Positions 8,043 through 18,618 of a stretch of 34,230 bases of DNA are shown here, one piece after another (position 1 is the stretch's first letter; the number at the start of each line of letters is the position of its first letter). Under the pieces are notes generated by a model that did no database searches, was not told the DNA's origin, and saw only the letters and a program-made list of their open reading frames with translations. The stretch comes from Gemmatimonadota bacterium (GTDB lineage: Bacteria; Gemmatimonadota; Gemmatimonadetes; Gemmatimonadales; GWC2-71-9). The stretch lies in assembly GCA_003222055.1 (NCBI GenBank), contig QHUT01000081.1, positions 1 to 34,230 on the forward strand, read 5' to 3'. The translations under genes were made by a program, and so were the position numbers.

Positions 8043-9125
8043 ATGGCTCTCGCCCTGACGCCGCGCCTGCTCCGCCGCGGCCTCGAGCTGTTCGCCGTTA
8101 TCTCCTTCCTCGGCGTCGTCGTCGTCCTCGTCTTCTTCGGCCAGGACCCCGCAGGGTTTCTCGCCGCCCTGACGCACCTGCGCGGCGGCTGGCTGCTCGT
8201 GGGCCTCGCACTCGCCTCGCTGGACTGGTTCGGCGGTGGCACGCGCCTCTGGGTCGTAGCGCGGCACGTGCATCCCGGTGTGCGCTGGCGCGACATGGTG
8301 ATCGCCGGCGGCATGAGCGCCTGGGCGGCGTACCTCACGCCGTTTCAGACCGGCGCCGGTCCCACCATGATGTGGGCGATGCGCCGCGCGGGCGTGCGCC
8401 TGCCGGAGGCCATGACCTCTACCTTCATGACCTTCGTGGCGACCGTCGCCTTCTTTGCGCTCGCGGGACCGCTCGCGATCTACCTGGGCGCCGGCCGGTC
8501 GCTGGCGGAGCACAACGTGGTCCTGGGCATCACCTACTACGGCTTGTTTCGCACCAGTCTCACCATCTTCGGCATCCTCGGGGTCCTCATGCTGGTCGCC
8601 ATGATCTTCCCCGTGTGGCTGCGCGACGCGGTCCACTGGCTCGCGACTCGGGCCGAGCACAGGAGCGGCCGGGTGGCGGCGCGGATCGAGCAGTTGCGGG
8701 AAGGGATCGACCGGGCCCACGAGTGCCTGGTGGCGTTCGGGAGCCCGCGTGGGTGGCTCGCGTTGTTCTGGGCCGTGCTCCTGTCCGGGCCGTCCCACGC
8801 CAACAAGCTGCTCGCCGGCTATGTCGCCCTGCGCACGCTCGGCCTGCACACCAACTTCGTCGACATCCTGCTCTTGCAAACGTTCATCACGTTTCTGCTC
8901 TATTTCGCCCCCACGCCCGGATCCTCGGGCCTGGCAGAGTTGCTGTCGGCGGCCGTGATGAAGATCTACGTGCAACCCGCCGAGCTGCCCACCTACACGC
9001 TCGTCTGGCGCTTCATCAACAGTTATGCGACGGTGATCGTGGGATCGCTGCTGTTTTGGCACTGGATCAAGCGCGGCCTCGTCGGGCGGGAGGAGGCGGT
9101 GATCGCCGAGGGCCCCGAGCTGTGA
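8043..9125 (+). CDS. Flippase-like (lysylphosphatidylglycerol synthase TM region / UPF0104) membrane protein
   Basis: This 360-residue polytopic protein has about seven or eight hydrophobic segments, for example LFAVISFLGVVVVLVFFG near 15-32 and a C-terminal TVIVGSLLFWHWIKRG. The segments WLLVGLALASLDWFGGGTRLW, AWAAYLTPFQTGAGP and YFAPTPGSSGLAELL are typical of the AglD/YbhN-like membrane family. Related proteins flip or modify lipids, but the catalytic synthetase domain of MprF is absent, so only a membrane-lipid role can be inferred. The ATG at 8043 follows a C-rich stretch without a clear Shine-Dalgarno site. It is 93 bases upstream of the FHA gene and on the same strand. Confidence 0.85.
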   Translation: MALALTPRLLRRGLELFAVISFLGVVVVLVFFGQDPAGFLAALTHLRGGWLLVGLALASLDWFGGGTRLWVVARHVHPGVRWRDMVIAGGMSAWAAYLTPFQTGAGPTMMWAMRRAGVRLPEAMTSTFMTFVATVAFFALAGPLAIYLGAGRSLAEHNVVLGITYYGLFRTSLTIFGILGVLMLVAMIFPVWLRDAVHWLATRAEHRSGRVAARIEQLREGIDRAHECLVAFGSPRGWLALFWAVLLSGPSHANKLLAGYVALRTLGLHTNFVDILLLQTFITFLLYFAPTPGSSGLAELLSAAVMKIYVQPAELPTYTLVWRFINSYATVIVGSLLFWHWIKRGLVGREEAVIAEGPEL

Positions 9126-9132
9126 GTATCGT

Positions 9133-9177
9133 GGGCGTAACCTGTGTTTCCTTGCGCGGTTACGCGGCCGGGCGTAA
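9133..9177. promoter_or_regulatory. Three GCGTAA/TTACGC sites before the FHA gene
   Basis: GGGCGTAA occurs at 9133-9140 and again at 9170-9177, with an inverted GGTTACGC at 9158-9165 between them. CGTAACC (9136-9142) and GGTTACG (9158-9164) form a perfect 7-bp inverted repeat. All three copies lie in the 93-base gap upstream of the FHA start, which suggests an operator for the FHA/PP2C operon. The binding factor is unknown. Confidence 0.45.
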
Positions 9178-9218
9178 ACTTCCGACGCTGCCTCTTTTTG
9201 CCTTGAGGACGCTCCCAG

Positions 9219-10643
9219 ATGTCGCTGCTTGAACTGGGTGGCAACACGTTCACCATCCCGGTGGGTGAGGTGGTGCTCGGCAGTGATGCCGGCTGCGCGA
9301 TCTCGCTCCGGGGGGCCGGTGTGTTGCCCCGGCACGCTGTGCTCCAGGGCCAAGCGGATGGCCAGGTGATCATCCGCAAGGCCACGCCTGCCGCCGACGT
9401 GCTCATCAACGGCGTGCGGCTGGGCGCCGAGCCGACTCCGCTCTTGCACGGCGACAAGGTCGAGGTCGGCGACCACGAGCTGACCTTCGTGGACGAGCGC
9501 CGCTCGGGGAGCACCCAGTATGTGCAGGCCCTGAGCCTACCCCAGGGGCCAGTGGGCCCCGGGGGCTCGGGTGGGGGACCGCCCCGAGCGGGCGCCAAGC
9601 CGGCGGCGATCGGGACGTCCGGCGGCCGCGTGGTGAGTTTGACGGACGGGCGCGAGTACCTGATCACTGGCGCGTCGCTCGTGTTCGGCCGCGAAGCCGG
9701 ATGCGATGTCGTGGTGTCCGGAAAGGACGTGTCCCGTCGGCATGCGGAGATCGTCCACACGCCGCGAGGCTATCTCGTGGTCGACTCGAGCACCAACGGC
9801 ACCTTCGTCAATGAAGAGCAGGTACAGGGCCAGCGGATCCTCGCGCGGACCGACGTGATCCGCATCGGGGAAGAGCAGTTCCGGTTCTACGCGGAGGCGG
9901 CTCCCCTCACGGCCAGCTCCGCTCCACCGGCGGGGCGGGCCGTCAGCCCGGAGCAGCTGAAGCATACGGTGCATGGGATCGAAGCCGTGGCGCCGCCGCG
10001 CGCCTCCGCCGCGGCGTTCGCGAGCTTTCTGGTGCGGAGCGGCGGGCTCACGGGCCAGCGCCTCCCGGTGAAGACGCCGGTGGTGAACCTGGGGCGCGCC
10101 GACTACAACGACATCGTGCTTCCGGACCCGTCGGTCTCCACCAGCCACGCCAAGCTGCAGCGCCGCGAAGGCGTGTGGGTGCTCGTGGATCTGGACTCGA
10201 CCAACGGGACGTTCGTGGACGGGGAGCGAGTGAGGGGCGAGGCCCCGCTCGCGCCGGGCGGCACGGTGCGGCTGGGAGACGTGCAGCTGCTGTTCGAGCC
10301 GGCGGATGAGAAGCAGGGCGTCGCAAAGGGGGGTGGCACCCAGGTGCTGCGGACACCGCACTCGTCGGCTCTCGCCGCTCCGCCCCCTCCTCCCGCCTCC
10401 CCCGCCCGCTCCGTTCCTCCCGCTCCGGCTGCCCCGGCCGCGCCCCTGCGCCCCCCTCCGGCCCCCGGGCCGCAGCCGCCTCCCTCCCCGCCCCCTCGCC
10501 CCGGCACGAAGCCTGCTCCCCGACGGCCGGTGGGGCAGCAGCCCCCGGGTCCCAAGAAGGGTAAGGGTTGCGGCTCGAGTGCGGCGGTATTGGTGATCGG
10601 GGGCGCGACGGTGGTCGTGCTCCTGTACCGGTTGCTGGCCTAA
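9219..10643 (+). CDS. Triple-FHA, proline-rich, tail-anchored protein
   Basis: The 474-residue protein contains three forkhead-associated domains, which normally read phosphothreonine. They lie at about 15-90, 155-225 and 290-360. FHA2 (FGREAGCDVVVSGKDVSRRH, STNGTF) and FHA3 (LGRADYNDIVLPDPSVSTSH, STNGTFVDG) keep the GR, S-x-x-H and NG core. FHA1 has GSD in place of GR and PRH in place of SRH, so it may not bind phosphopeptide. A Pro-rich linker (about 380-445) leads to a single C-terminal helix, AAVLVIGGATVVVLLYRLLA, that would anchor it in the inner membrane with the FHA domains in the cytosol. GAGGA precedes the ATG. The PP2C gene follows 9 bases later. Confidence 0.93.
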   Translation: MSLLELGGNTFTIPVGEVVLGSDAGCAISLRGAGVLPRHAVLQGQADGQVIIRKATPAADVLINGVRLGAEPTPLLHGDKVEVGDHELTFVDERRSGSTQYVQALSLPQGPVGPGGSGGGPPRAGAKPAAIGTSGGRVVSLTDGREYLITGASLVFGREAGCDVVVSGKDVSRRHAEIVHTPRGYLVVDSSTNGTFVNEEQVQGQRILARTDVIRIGEEQFRFYAEAAPLTASSAPPAGRAVSPEQLKHTVHGIEAVAPPRASAAAFASFLVRSGGLTGQRLPVKTPVVNLGRADYNDIVLPDPSVSTSHAKLQRREGVWVLVDLDSTNGTFVDGERVRGEAPLAPGGTVRLGDVQLLFEPADEKQGVAKGGGTQVLRTPHSSALAAPPPPPASPARSVPPAPAAPAAPLRPPPAPGPQPPPSPPPRPGTKPAPRRPVGQQPPGPKKGKGCGSSAAVLVIGGATVVVLLYRLLA

Positions 10644-10652
10644 CGGAGTCTC

Positions 10653-11459
10653 GTGCACATCACCTGCGCAGGTCGGTCAGATGTCGGCATCATCCGGTCG
10701 GGGAACGAGGACAACTTCATCGTCGTCCCGGACCGGGGCATCTTCGTGGTCGCGGACGGGATGGGCGGGCACGCCGCCGGCGAAGTCGCGAGCGAAATGG
10801 CGGTGCGGTTCGTGGCGCGGGAGCTCGGATCCCTCAAGGGTCTCGCCGACGACCAGGTGGCCGACCGCATGCGCACGGCGATCCGGGCCGCGAACGGCGC
10901 CATTTTCCAGCGCACCCTCACCGAGCACGATAAGCGCGGCATGGGGACCACGGTGACGGCGCTGGTGCTGTACAGCAGCCGCTTCCTGATCGGACAGGTG
11001 GGGGACAGCCGGGCCTACCTGTACCGTGACGACAAGCTGGTGCAGCTGACGAAAGATCATTCGTACGTGCAGGAGCAAGTCGACGCGGGCTACCTCACCC
11101 CCGAGCAGGCGCGCTCGCACCCCTACTCCAACGTGATCACCCGCTGCGTGGGCGCGAACAGCGATGTGATGCCCGACGTGTACCTCGGCACGGTCAAGCC
11201 GAGCGATCTTTTCCTGCTCGCCTCGGACGGGCTCACGGGAATGCTGGACGATCCCCAGTTGGCGGAGCTGCTGGGCGGCAAACGCATGCCCGAAGAGCAG
11301 GTGGACGAATTGATCGGCGAAGCCAACCGCCACGGTGGGCTCGACAACATCACCGCGATCGTGGTGCGGGTGGACGCGGTCGACGCCCCGGATGGCCGGG
11401 GGAGCGGGGGTGGCGACGGTGGGCAGGCCACGACGCAGCCGGGGGGACGATCGCGCTAG
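10653..11459 (+). CDS. PP2C-family serine/threonine protein phosphatase
   Basis: The 268-residue metal-dependent phosphatase dephosphorylates Ser/Thr. The family motifs are all present in order: RSDVGIIRSGNEDNF, FVVADGMGGHAAGE, MGTTVTALVL, IGQVGDSRAYLYR, LLASDGLTGML and GGLDNITAIVVRV. The Asp residues of ADGMGG, SDG and DN would hold the two metal ions. The GTG start at 10653 has GGAG 5 bases upstream and lies 9 bases after the FHA stop, so the pair is an operon. This suggests the phosphatase resets the phospho-state read by the FHA protein. No Ser/Thr kinase is encoded in the window. The last 25 residues are Gly-rich and disordered. Confidence 0.95.
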   Translation: MHITCAGRSDVGIIRSGNEDNFIVVPDRGIFVVADGMGGHAAGEVASEMAVRFVARELGSLKGLADDQVADRMRTAIRAANGAIFQRTLTEHDKRGMGTTVTALVLYSSRFLIGQVGDSRAYLYRDDKLVQLTKDHSYVQEQVDAGYLTPEQARSHPYSNVITRCVGANSDVMPDVYLGTVKPSDLFLLASDGLTGMLDDPQLAELLGGKRMPEEQVDELIGEANRHGGLDNITAIVVRVDAVDAPDGRGSGGGDGGQATTQPGGRSR

Positions 11460-11464
11460 ATTGC

Positions 11465-12739
11465 TCAGCCGTTGGTCAAGAGCGACCCACCTCTTTCGAG
11501 TCGCGCCGCCACGTCCTCCCGCGGCGCCATCACCAGGTCCACGATCCGCTTCGCCGGCACCGCCGCCGGCGCCATCACGAACACGCGCAGCCGTCGCGCC
11601 GAGCGGTACAACTCAGCCGCCACGCGCGGCAGTCCCAGGTGTGCGCCCGCGTCGGCACCGGCCAGTTGGGTCACGGCGCCGTCGCGCTTCACCAGCGGCA
11701 GGTCGAGCGCGAGCATGTCCGTCTTTGCCGGGAAGTCGAGGAACAGTTCGCCGGAGGCGAGGCCGAGTTCCTGGGCCAGGCGGTTCTCCACGCCCTCCAG
11801 CAGGTCCGGATCGTCGGAAGGCCAGGGGGGCGTGGCGGGCGGGAGGTCGGTGGCGGGGAGGTCGAGCGCGCGCTTCGCGAGTCGGCGCTCGCGCAGCGCG
11901 CGCGCCAGCCCGGTCGGGTCGTCCCCCATCAGCTCGTGGATCAGCCCGTCGTCCGTGGCGAGTGCGACCGCCTCGGGGGAGAGGCGTCCGCCCGCGATGG
12001 CGCACCGCACCAGTCGCTTGAACATCCCGGTCGCGCTGCGGACGGCGTGGTGCCAGTAGACGTTCCGGTACATCTGATACTTGGCGAACAGCAGCGATTC
12101 GAGCGCCGCGAGCCCTTTCTCGTGCAGGGCCAGCGTCGGGCGCCCGTCCGGTCCCGCGGCCACAGTGAGCGCGGACAGCAGCCGGTCCACGTCGATCACG
12201 CCGTAGGGCACGCCGCACATCCACGCGTCGCGGGACAGGTAGTCGAGCTTGTCCACGTCGAGCGAGCCCGCGACCAGGCCCACGAGCGGCCCGCGGGCTT
12301 CACCCCGGATCAGGGGCAGCAACCGCTCGGCGGGGGTTCCCAGCTCGGTGAGCCGGGCGGCCAGCGCGCCGCTCGTCAGGTGGCTGGCGGCGAGCGCCTC
12401 GTGGCGCGGCAGGCCCGCTTCCTCGAGCGCGTGGGAGAAGGGGTAATGACCGATGTCGTGCAGCAGCGCGGCCAGCTTCAGGCGGGTGCGCTCCGCGGCG
12501 TCGGGCCGCACGTCCCCCGCGTCCTCCAGGGCATCGAGCACGCGCCGGGCGAGGTGATAGGTGCCGAGCGCGTGCTCGAAGCGGCTGTGCGTAGCGCCCG
12601 GATACACGAGGAACGCGTGGCCCAGCTGCCGCACGTAGCGCAGCCGTTGTACGGCGGGGGTGTCGACCACGGCGAGCGCTTCGGGGTCGAGCCGGATGTT
12701 GTTCCAGAGCGGGTCGCGGACGACCTCGAACCGGGTCAC
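11465..12739 (-). CDS. HD-superfamily phosphohydrolase (dNTPase-like)
   Basis: This 424-residue protein resembles the HD phosphohydrolases related to deoxynucleoside triphosphohydrolases. The metal-binding residues are in ATHSRFEHALGTYHLARRV (first His), ALLHDIGHYPFSHALE (His-Asp) and LDVDKLDYLSRDA (distal Asp). The N-terminal DPLWNNIRLDPEALAVVDTP fits the same family. The substrate is probably a nucleotide but cannot be stated. The GTG at 12739 is the natural start of the homology. Its 3' end faces the PP2C gene with only 5 bases between the two stop codons. It lies downstream of pckA after a 185-base gap holding a large hairpin. Confidence 0.9.
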   Translation of the reverse strand: MTRFEVVRDPLWNNIRLDPEALAVVDTPAVQRLRYVRQLGHAFLVYPGATHSRFEHALGTYHLARRVLDALEDAGDVRPDAAERTRLKLAALLHDIGHYPFSHALEEAGLPRHEALAASHLTSGALAARLTELGTPAERLLPLIRGEARGPLVGLVAGSLDVDKLDYLSRDAWMCGVPYGVIDVDRLLSALTVAAGPDGRPTLALHEKGLAALESLLFAKYQMYRNVYWHHAVRSATGMFKRLVRCAIAGGRLSPEAVALATDDGLIHELMGDDPTGLARALRERRLAKRALDLPATDLPPATPPWPSDDPDLLEGVENRLAQELGLASGELFLDFPAKTDMLALDLPLVKRDGAVTQLAGADAGAHLGLPRVAAELYRSARRLRVFVMAPAAVPAKRIVDLVMAPREDVAARLERGGSLLTNG

Positions 12740-12812
12740 ACGGTGCGCCTCGGAAAAGAGCGATCCTAAGATAGCCGTCGAGAAGGCCGCGGCTGCAGCT
12801 CGCCAGGAGGCG

Positions 12813-12887
12813 CGGCTGAAGCCGCGGCTCGGCCCTGCCGCTGAAGCGGCGGTGCACGGGTCAGTTCACTGACAGGGCCGAGCCGCG
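12813..12887. repeat. Nested GC-rich hairpins between pckA and the HD gene
   Basis: CGCGGCTCGGCCCTG at 12823-12837 pairs perfectly with 12873-12887 (15 bp). Inside and beside this stem are GCGGC-TGAA-GCCGC (12813-12826) and GCCGC-TGAA-GCGGC (12838-12851), which are two smaller hairpins with the same TGAA loop. The block lies just downstream of the pckA stop, so it may stop or slow transcription of the maeB-pckA operon. No T run follows. It could also be a member of a dispersed repeat family. Confidence 0.75.
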
Positions 12888-12924
12888 AGTTTACTCGCCA
12901 CTCTTCCGACGGATTCGCTCGCTC

Positions 12925-14534
12925 CTACAACCGCGGGCCCGCCTCTCGCACGGCAGCGTGCACGAGATCGCGGAACTGCTCGAAGTTCTGACGGAACATC
13001 TGGCCGAGCCGCGCCGCCTGCGCGTCGTACGCCGCCGGGTCACTCCACGTGCCGCGGGGCAGCAGCAGCTCGTCCGGGATCCCCGGTACCTGCAGCGGCA
13101 CCTCGAGCCCGAATACCGGCTCGGGCGCGGTGGGAGTGCGGTCGAGCGTGCCGGCGAGCGCGGCACGCACCATCGCGCGTGTCAGGCCCAGGCGGATCCG
13201 CTCGCCGACGCCGTACGGCCCGCCGCTCCAGCCCGTGTTCACGAGCCAGCACTGCACGCCGTGCTGCGCGATCTTCTCTCCCAGGAGCGAAGCGTACACA
13301 TTGGGGCTGAGCGGCAGGAACGGGGCGCCGAAGCAGGCGGAAAAGGTCGCTTTCGGCTCGGTGACGCCGCGCTCGGTGCCCGCCACTTTGGCCGTGTAGC
13401 CTGAGAGGAAGTGGTACATCGCCTGGGCCGGTGACAGGCGGGCCAGCGGCGGCAGGATGCCGTAGGCGTCGCACGTGAGGAACACGACATGCGACGGATG
13501 GCCTCCCATCCCCCCGGGGACGTGGTTGGGCACGTAGTGGATCGGGTACGAGGCGCGCGTGTTCTCGGTGATTTCCGCCGAGTCGAGGTCGATGGCGCGC
13601 GTCATCGGGTCCACCACGACGTTCTCGAGCACCGTGCCGAACATCCGCGTGGCCGCGAAGATCTCGGGCTCGCCCTCGCGCGACAGCCGGATGACCTTGG
13701 CGTAGCAGCCCCCCTCGAAGTTGAACACGCCCAGATCCGACCAACCGTGCTCGTCATCGCCGATCAGCGCCCGCTCGGGGTCGGCCGACAGCGTCGTCTT
13801 CCCGGTGCCCGACAGCCCGAAGAACAACGCCGCGTCGCCGGTGCGGCCGAGGTTGGCGGAGCAATGCATCGAGAGGACGCCGCGCTTGGGCAGCAGGTAA
13901 TTGAGGATCGTGAAGACCGCTTTCTTGAGCTCGCCGGCGTAGCGCGTGCCCCCGATCAGGATCGTCCGCTGGCCGAAGTGGATCACAATGAACGTCCCGG
14001 AATGGGTGCCGTGCAGCGCCGGATCGGCGTGCAGCTCGGGAGCGTGCAGCACGGTCCACGCGGGCGCAAATCCGACGAGATCGGAGGGGCTGGGGCGGAG
14101 GAACATATTGTACACGAACAGGGCGTACCACGCGCCCGGCGTGACGAAGCGGATGCCGAAGCGGTGATTCGGGTCCGCGCCGGCGAACAGGTCGCGGACG
14201 AACAGCTCTTGCGCGGCCAGGTGAGCGAGCGTGGCGGCCTTGAGTCGCTCGAAGTGCTCGGGAGCGAGCGGCTGGTTCACCCGGCCCCACGCGACGTCGC
14301 CGCCCGAGGAGGGCTCGCGCACGAGGAACTTGTCGTTGGGGCTGCGGCCCGTGTGCGGCGCGGTCACCGCGCAGAACGCCCCTCCCTCGACGATCACGCC
14401 CTCGCCGCGCCGTGACGCGTGCTCGTAGAGCGCCGGAGGCCCCAGGTTCCAGTGGACAGGGCGCTGCGGCGCGAGCCCCGCGGCTTCCAGGGCGGAGCCG
14501 CGCTTGCCCTCGGCGGGACGGGTGGCGTGGGCGG

Positions 14535-14538
<4 letters not shown>
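12925..14538 (-). CDS. pckA: Phosphoenolpyruvate carboxykinase (ATP)
   Basis: The 537-residue enzyme converts oxaloacetate and ATP to phosphoenolpyruvate, the first committed step of gluconeogenesis. Family signatures are PHTGRSPNDKFLV, the P-loop GLSGTGKTTLSADP, the metal-binding GDDEHGW, FNFEGGCYAK and ENTRASYPIHYVPN. The length is normal for the ATP-dependent family. The ATG at 14538 overlaps the malic enzyme stop by four bases (ATGA), so the two are translationally coupled. Together they control flux between C4 acids and pyruvate/PEP. No start ambiguity or damage is seen. Confidence 0.98.
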
Positions 14539-16811
<2,273 letters not shown>

Positions 16812-16843
16812 CGCGGGCACAAGTCCTTTTTTGTGAAGGGGTT

Positions 16844-16872
16844 ATGCTATCCGCGTCGGCCTTCCCTGTCAA
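16844..16872 (-). promoter_or_regulatory. Sigma-70-type promoter of maeB-pckA
   Basis: On the minus strand a perfect TTGACA (16867-16872) and TAGCAT (16844-16849, four of six matches) are 17 bases apart. Transcription would begin near 16837, leaving a leader of about 26 bases before the ATG at 16811, with an A-rich AAAAGGA Shine-Dalgarno segment inside it. Confidence 0.7.
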
Positions 16873-16893
16873 GCAGACGACGCCCCGCTCGCC

Positions 16894-18585
16894 TCACCGG
16901 ATCCGAATGACGGTGAGCCGCGGCACAACCGCAGCCGGCAGCGCGCCGGCCCCGCTGCCACTGAAGAGCAACGTGAATGCCGGCGCCCCCGGCGCCTGGA
17001 GCGCCCGCCCGTACACGCCCGAGCCGGATCGCAGCGTCCCGCTGAGGCTCACGGCGCTCCCCGCGCTGACGGTCGGGACGAGCGGGTAAGCGAAGGGGAA
17101 GGTATTGGGGTCCTGCTGGTGCAGCGACGCGAAGGTCCGCGTGCGGAAGTGCCACGACGTGTCGCTCAGCTCGGGCGGCGTGGCGAACCCGGGTAGGTCC
17201 GACACCCAGTTGGAAAGGGCCCAGCGCGTGACGGTCGTGTCGAAGCCGTGCCCCGTCTGCGCGGCGACATTGGCGGCGCCGGCCAACGTGGTCTGAACGA
17301 GCCTGCCGGGAAGGGCCGCCCCGTACTGATCCACCAGATATCGCGTGAACAGCCAGCTCGCGCCCACCTCCGCCAGGGTGCCCTGGTCGACCTCGATCAG
17401 CAGCGGGGAAGCGCCGGTGGCCCTGAGATATTGGTACGCGTCGAACACGTCGTTGCCGACCAGCCGGTTCCAGGTTCCCATGTCACCGGCCTGCAGATAG
17501 CGCCGGGCGGTCAGCTCCTCGGCGTATTTCGAGAGCCCCTCGTCGAGCCAGCCCTCTTCGGGTGTGGAGCCGGTGTGAATCAGGGTATGCTGCGCGTAGT
17601 TGATCATGTGCTGAAACTCGTGCACGAACGTGCCGGGCGTCCCGGTCTTGATGGCGGTGGCCGAGTGCGCGCAGCTGAGCGTGGCGTTCGGGTCGGCCAC
17701 GATGGAGTAGAAGATCTCGCCGCCGTTCGTTTGGAACGTCGGTGCGCTCGGGTCCAGATCGGCGGGGAAAAAGAATCCCGCGATGTAGGCCCCTCCCGAA
17801 GCGCTGCATGCCGCCTTCGTCGTGAGGGAATTCACCACGGGGGTCATGAGCGCGATCACCACGCCGTTCGCGTCGAGGTCCGACACGGCGCCGAAGGTCG
17901 CCGAGTCGAGGGGGTACAGGAGCGTGTCGAACACCTGGCGCAGCGTGTCGAGGTCCGCGGAGTTCAGGCCGCCTGCCGGGGCCAGGGTATCGACATAGAT
18001 CGCCACGTGGGCGCCGACCGCCAGGACGCGGGCGCCGACGGTCTTGAAGTCGGCGGCTGCGCCACAGCTCGTCTCGTTGGCGCACACCGTGAACCGGCGG
18101 AGGCTGCCGAGCGCCGGTGGTGCGGCGACGGGTGGGGAGGGCCGCAGCGCCGTCCCGGGGAGGCGGCGCGAGGCGGCAGCCGCCGCGCGCGCAGCGTGCT
18201 CGCGCCCGAGCCGGCGCAGCATGCCGTCGAACCGCACGGCCGGCGATGGCGGCGCGGTGGGCTCGGCCAGCAGTGGGGCCACCGCCATCGGCGCGGGGCT
18301 CGGCATCGCCGCGCGGAGCGCGAAGGGCGACGACTGGCCGAACGTGCCCGCCGCGGACTGCGCCACCAGCAGATATTCGGCCGAGTCCACGGACGCGTTC
18401 GCCGGGAACGTGACACATCCCCCGTCCGATGCGGGGTCGATCGATGAGTACGCGCCGATCGCGAGGGTGAGCTGAGATGCCAGCGCGGAGCTGCAGGTGG
18501 GCGCCGGGCCGGTGCTGTCGCCGCTGCACGCGGCCGTGGCCACGAGCGCCCATGTGACGATTCGTTCCGCCGTGCCATGCTTCAT
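16894..18585 (-). CDS. Lipoprotein zinc metallopeptidase (hyicolysin/M30-like gluzincin)
   Basis: The 563-residue protein begins with a lipoprotein signal (VTWALVATAACSGD, with Cys at about residue 20), so it should be lipid-anchored and exported. The zinc site is HEFQHMINY (HExxH), followed about 20 residues later by EEGWLDEGLSKYAEE, which supplies the downstream Glu, the pattern of M30-type peptidases. The N-terminal half is Ala/Pro-rich, and the C-terminus (about 470-563) looks like a beta-sandwich. The ATG at 18585 has a strong site (GGAGGCAGGA). It follows the TonB receptor by 33 bases, so it is probably the last gene of the metal locus. The peptide substrate is unknown. Confidence 0.8.
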   Translation of the reverse strand: MKHGTAERIVTWALVATAACSGDSTGPAPTCSSALASQLTLAIGAYSSIDPASDGGCVTFPANASVDSAEYLLVAQSAAGTFGQSSPFALRAAMPSPAPMAVAPLLAEPTAPPSPAVRFDGMLRRLGREHAARAAAAASRRLPGTALRPSPPVAAPPALGSLRRFTVCANETSCGAAADFKTVGARVLAVGAHVAIYVDTLAPAGGLNSADLDTLRQVFDTLLYPLDSATFGAVSDLDANGVVIALMTPVVNSLTTKAACSASGGAYIAGFFFPADLDPSAPTFQTNGGEIFYSIVADPNATLSCAHSATAIKTGTPGTFVHEFQHMINYAQHTLIHTGSTPEEGWLDEGLSKYAEELTARRYLQAGDMGTWNRLVGNDVFDAYQYLRATGASPLLIEVDQGTLAEVGASWLFTRYLVDQYGAALPGRLVQTTLAGAANVAAQTGHGFDTTVTRWALSNWVSDLPGFATPPELSDTSWHFRTRTFASLHQQDPNTFPFAYPLVPTVSAGSAVSLSGTLRSGSGVYGRALQAPGAPAFTLLFSGSGAGALPAAVVPRLTVIRIR

Positions 18586-18618
18586 TCCTGCCTCCGCGTT
18601 GGCATCCCGTGACGATCC

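Noticed and set aside
8004-9476. A 490-residue minus-strand frame opposite the flippase-like gene
   Set aside because: It is antisense to a gene with clear membrane segments and family signatures and shows no domain of its own.
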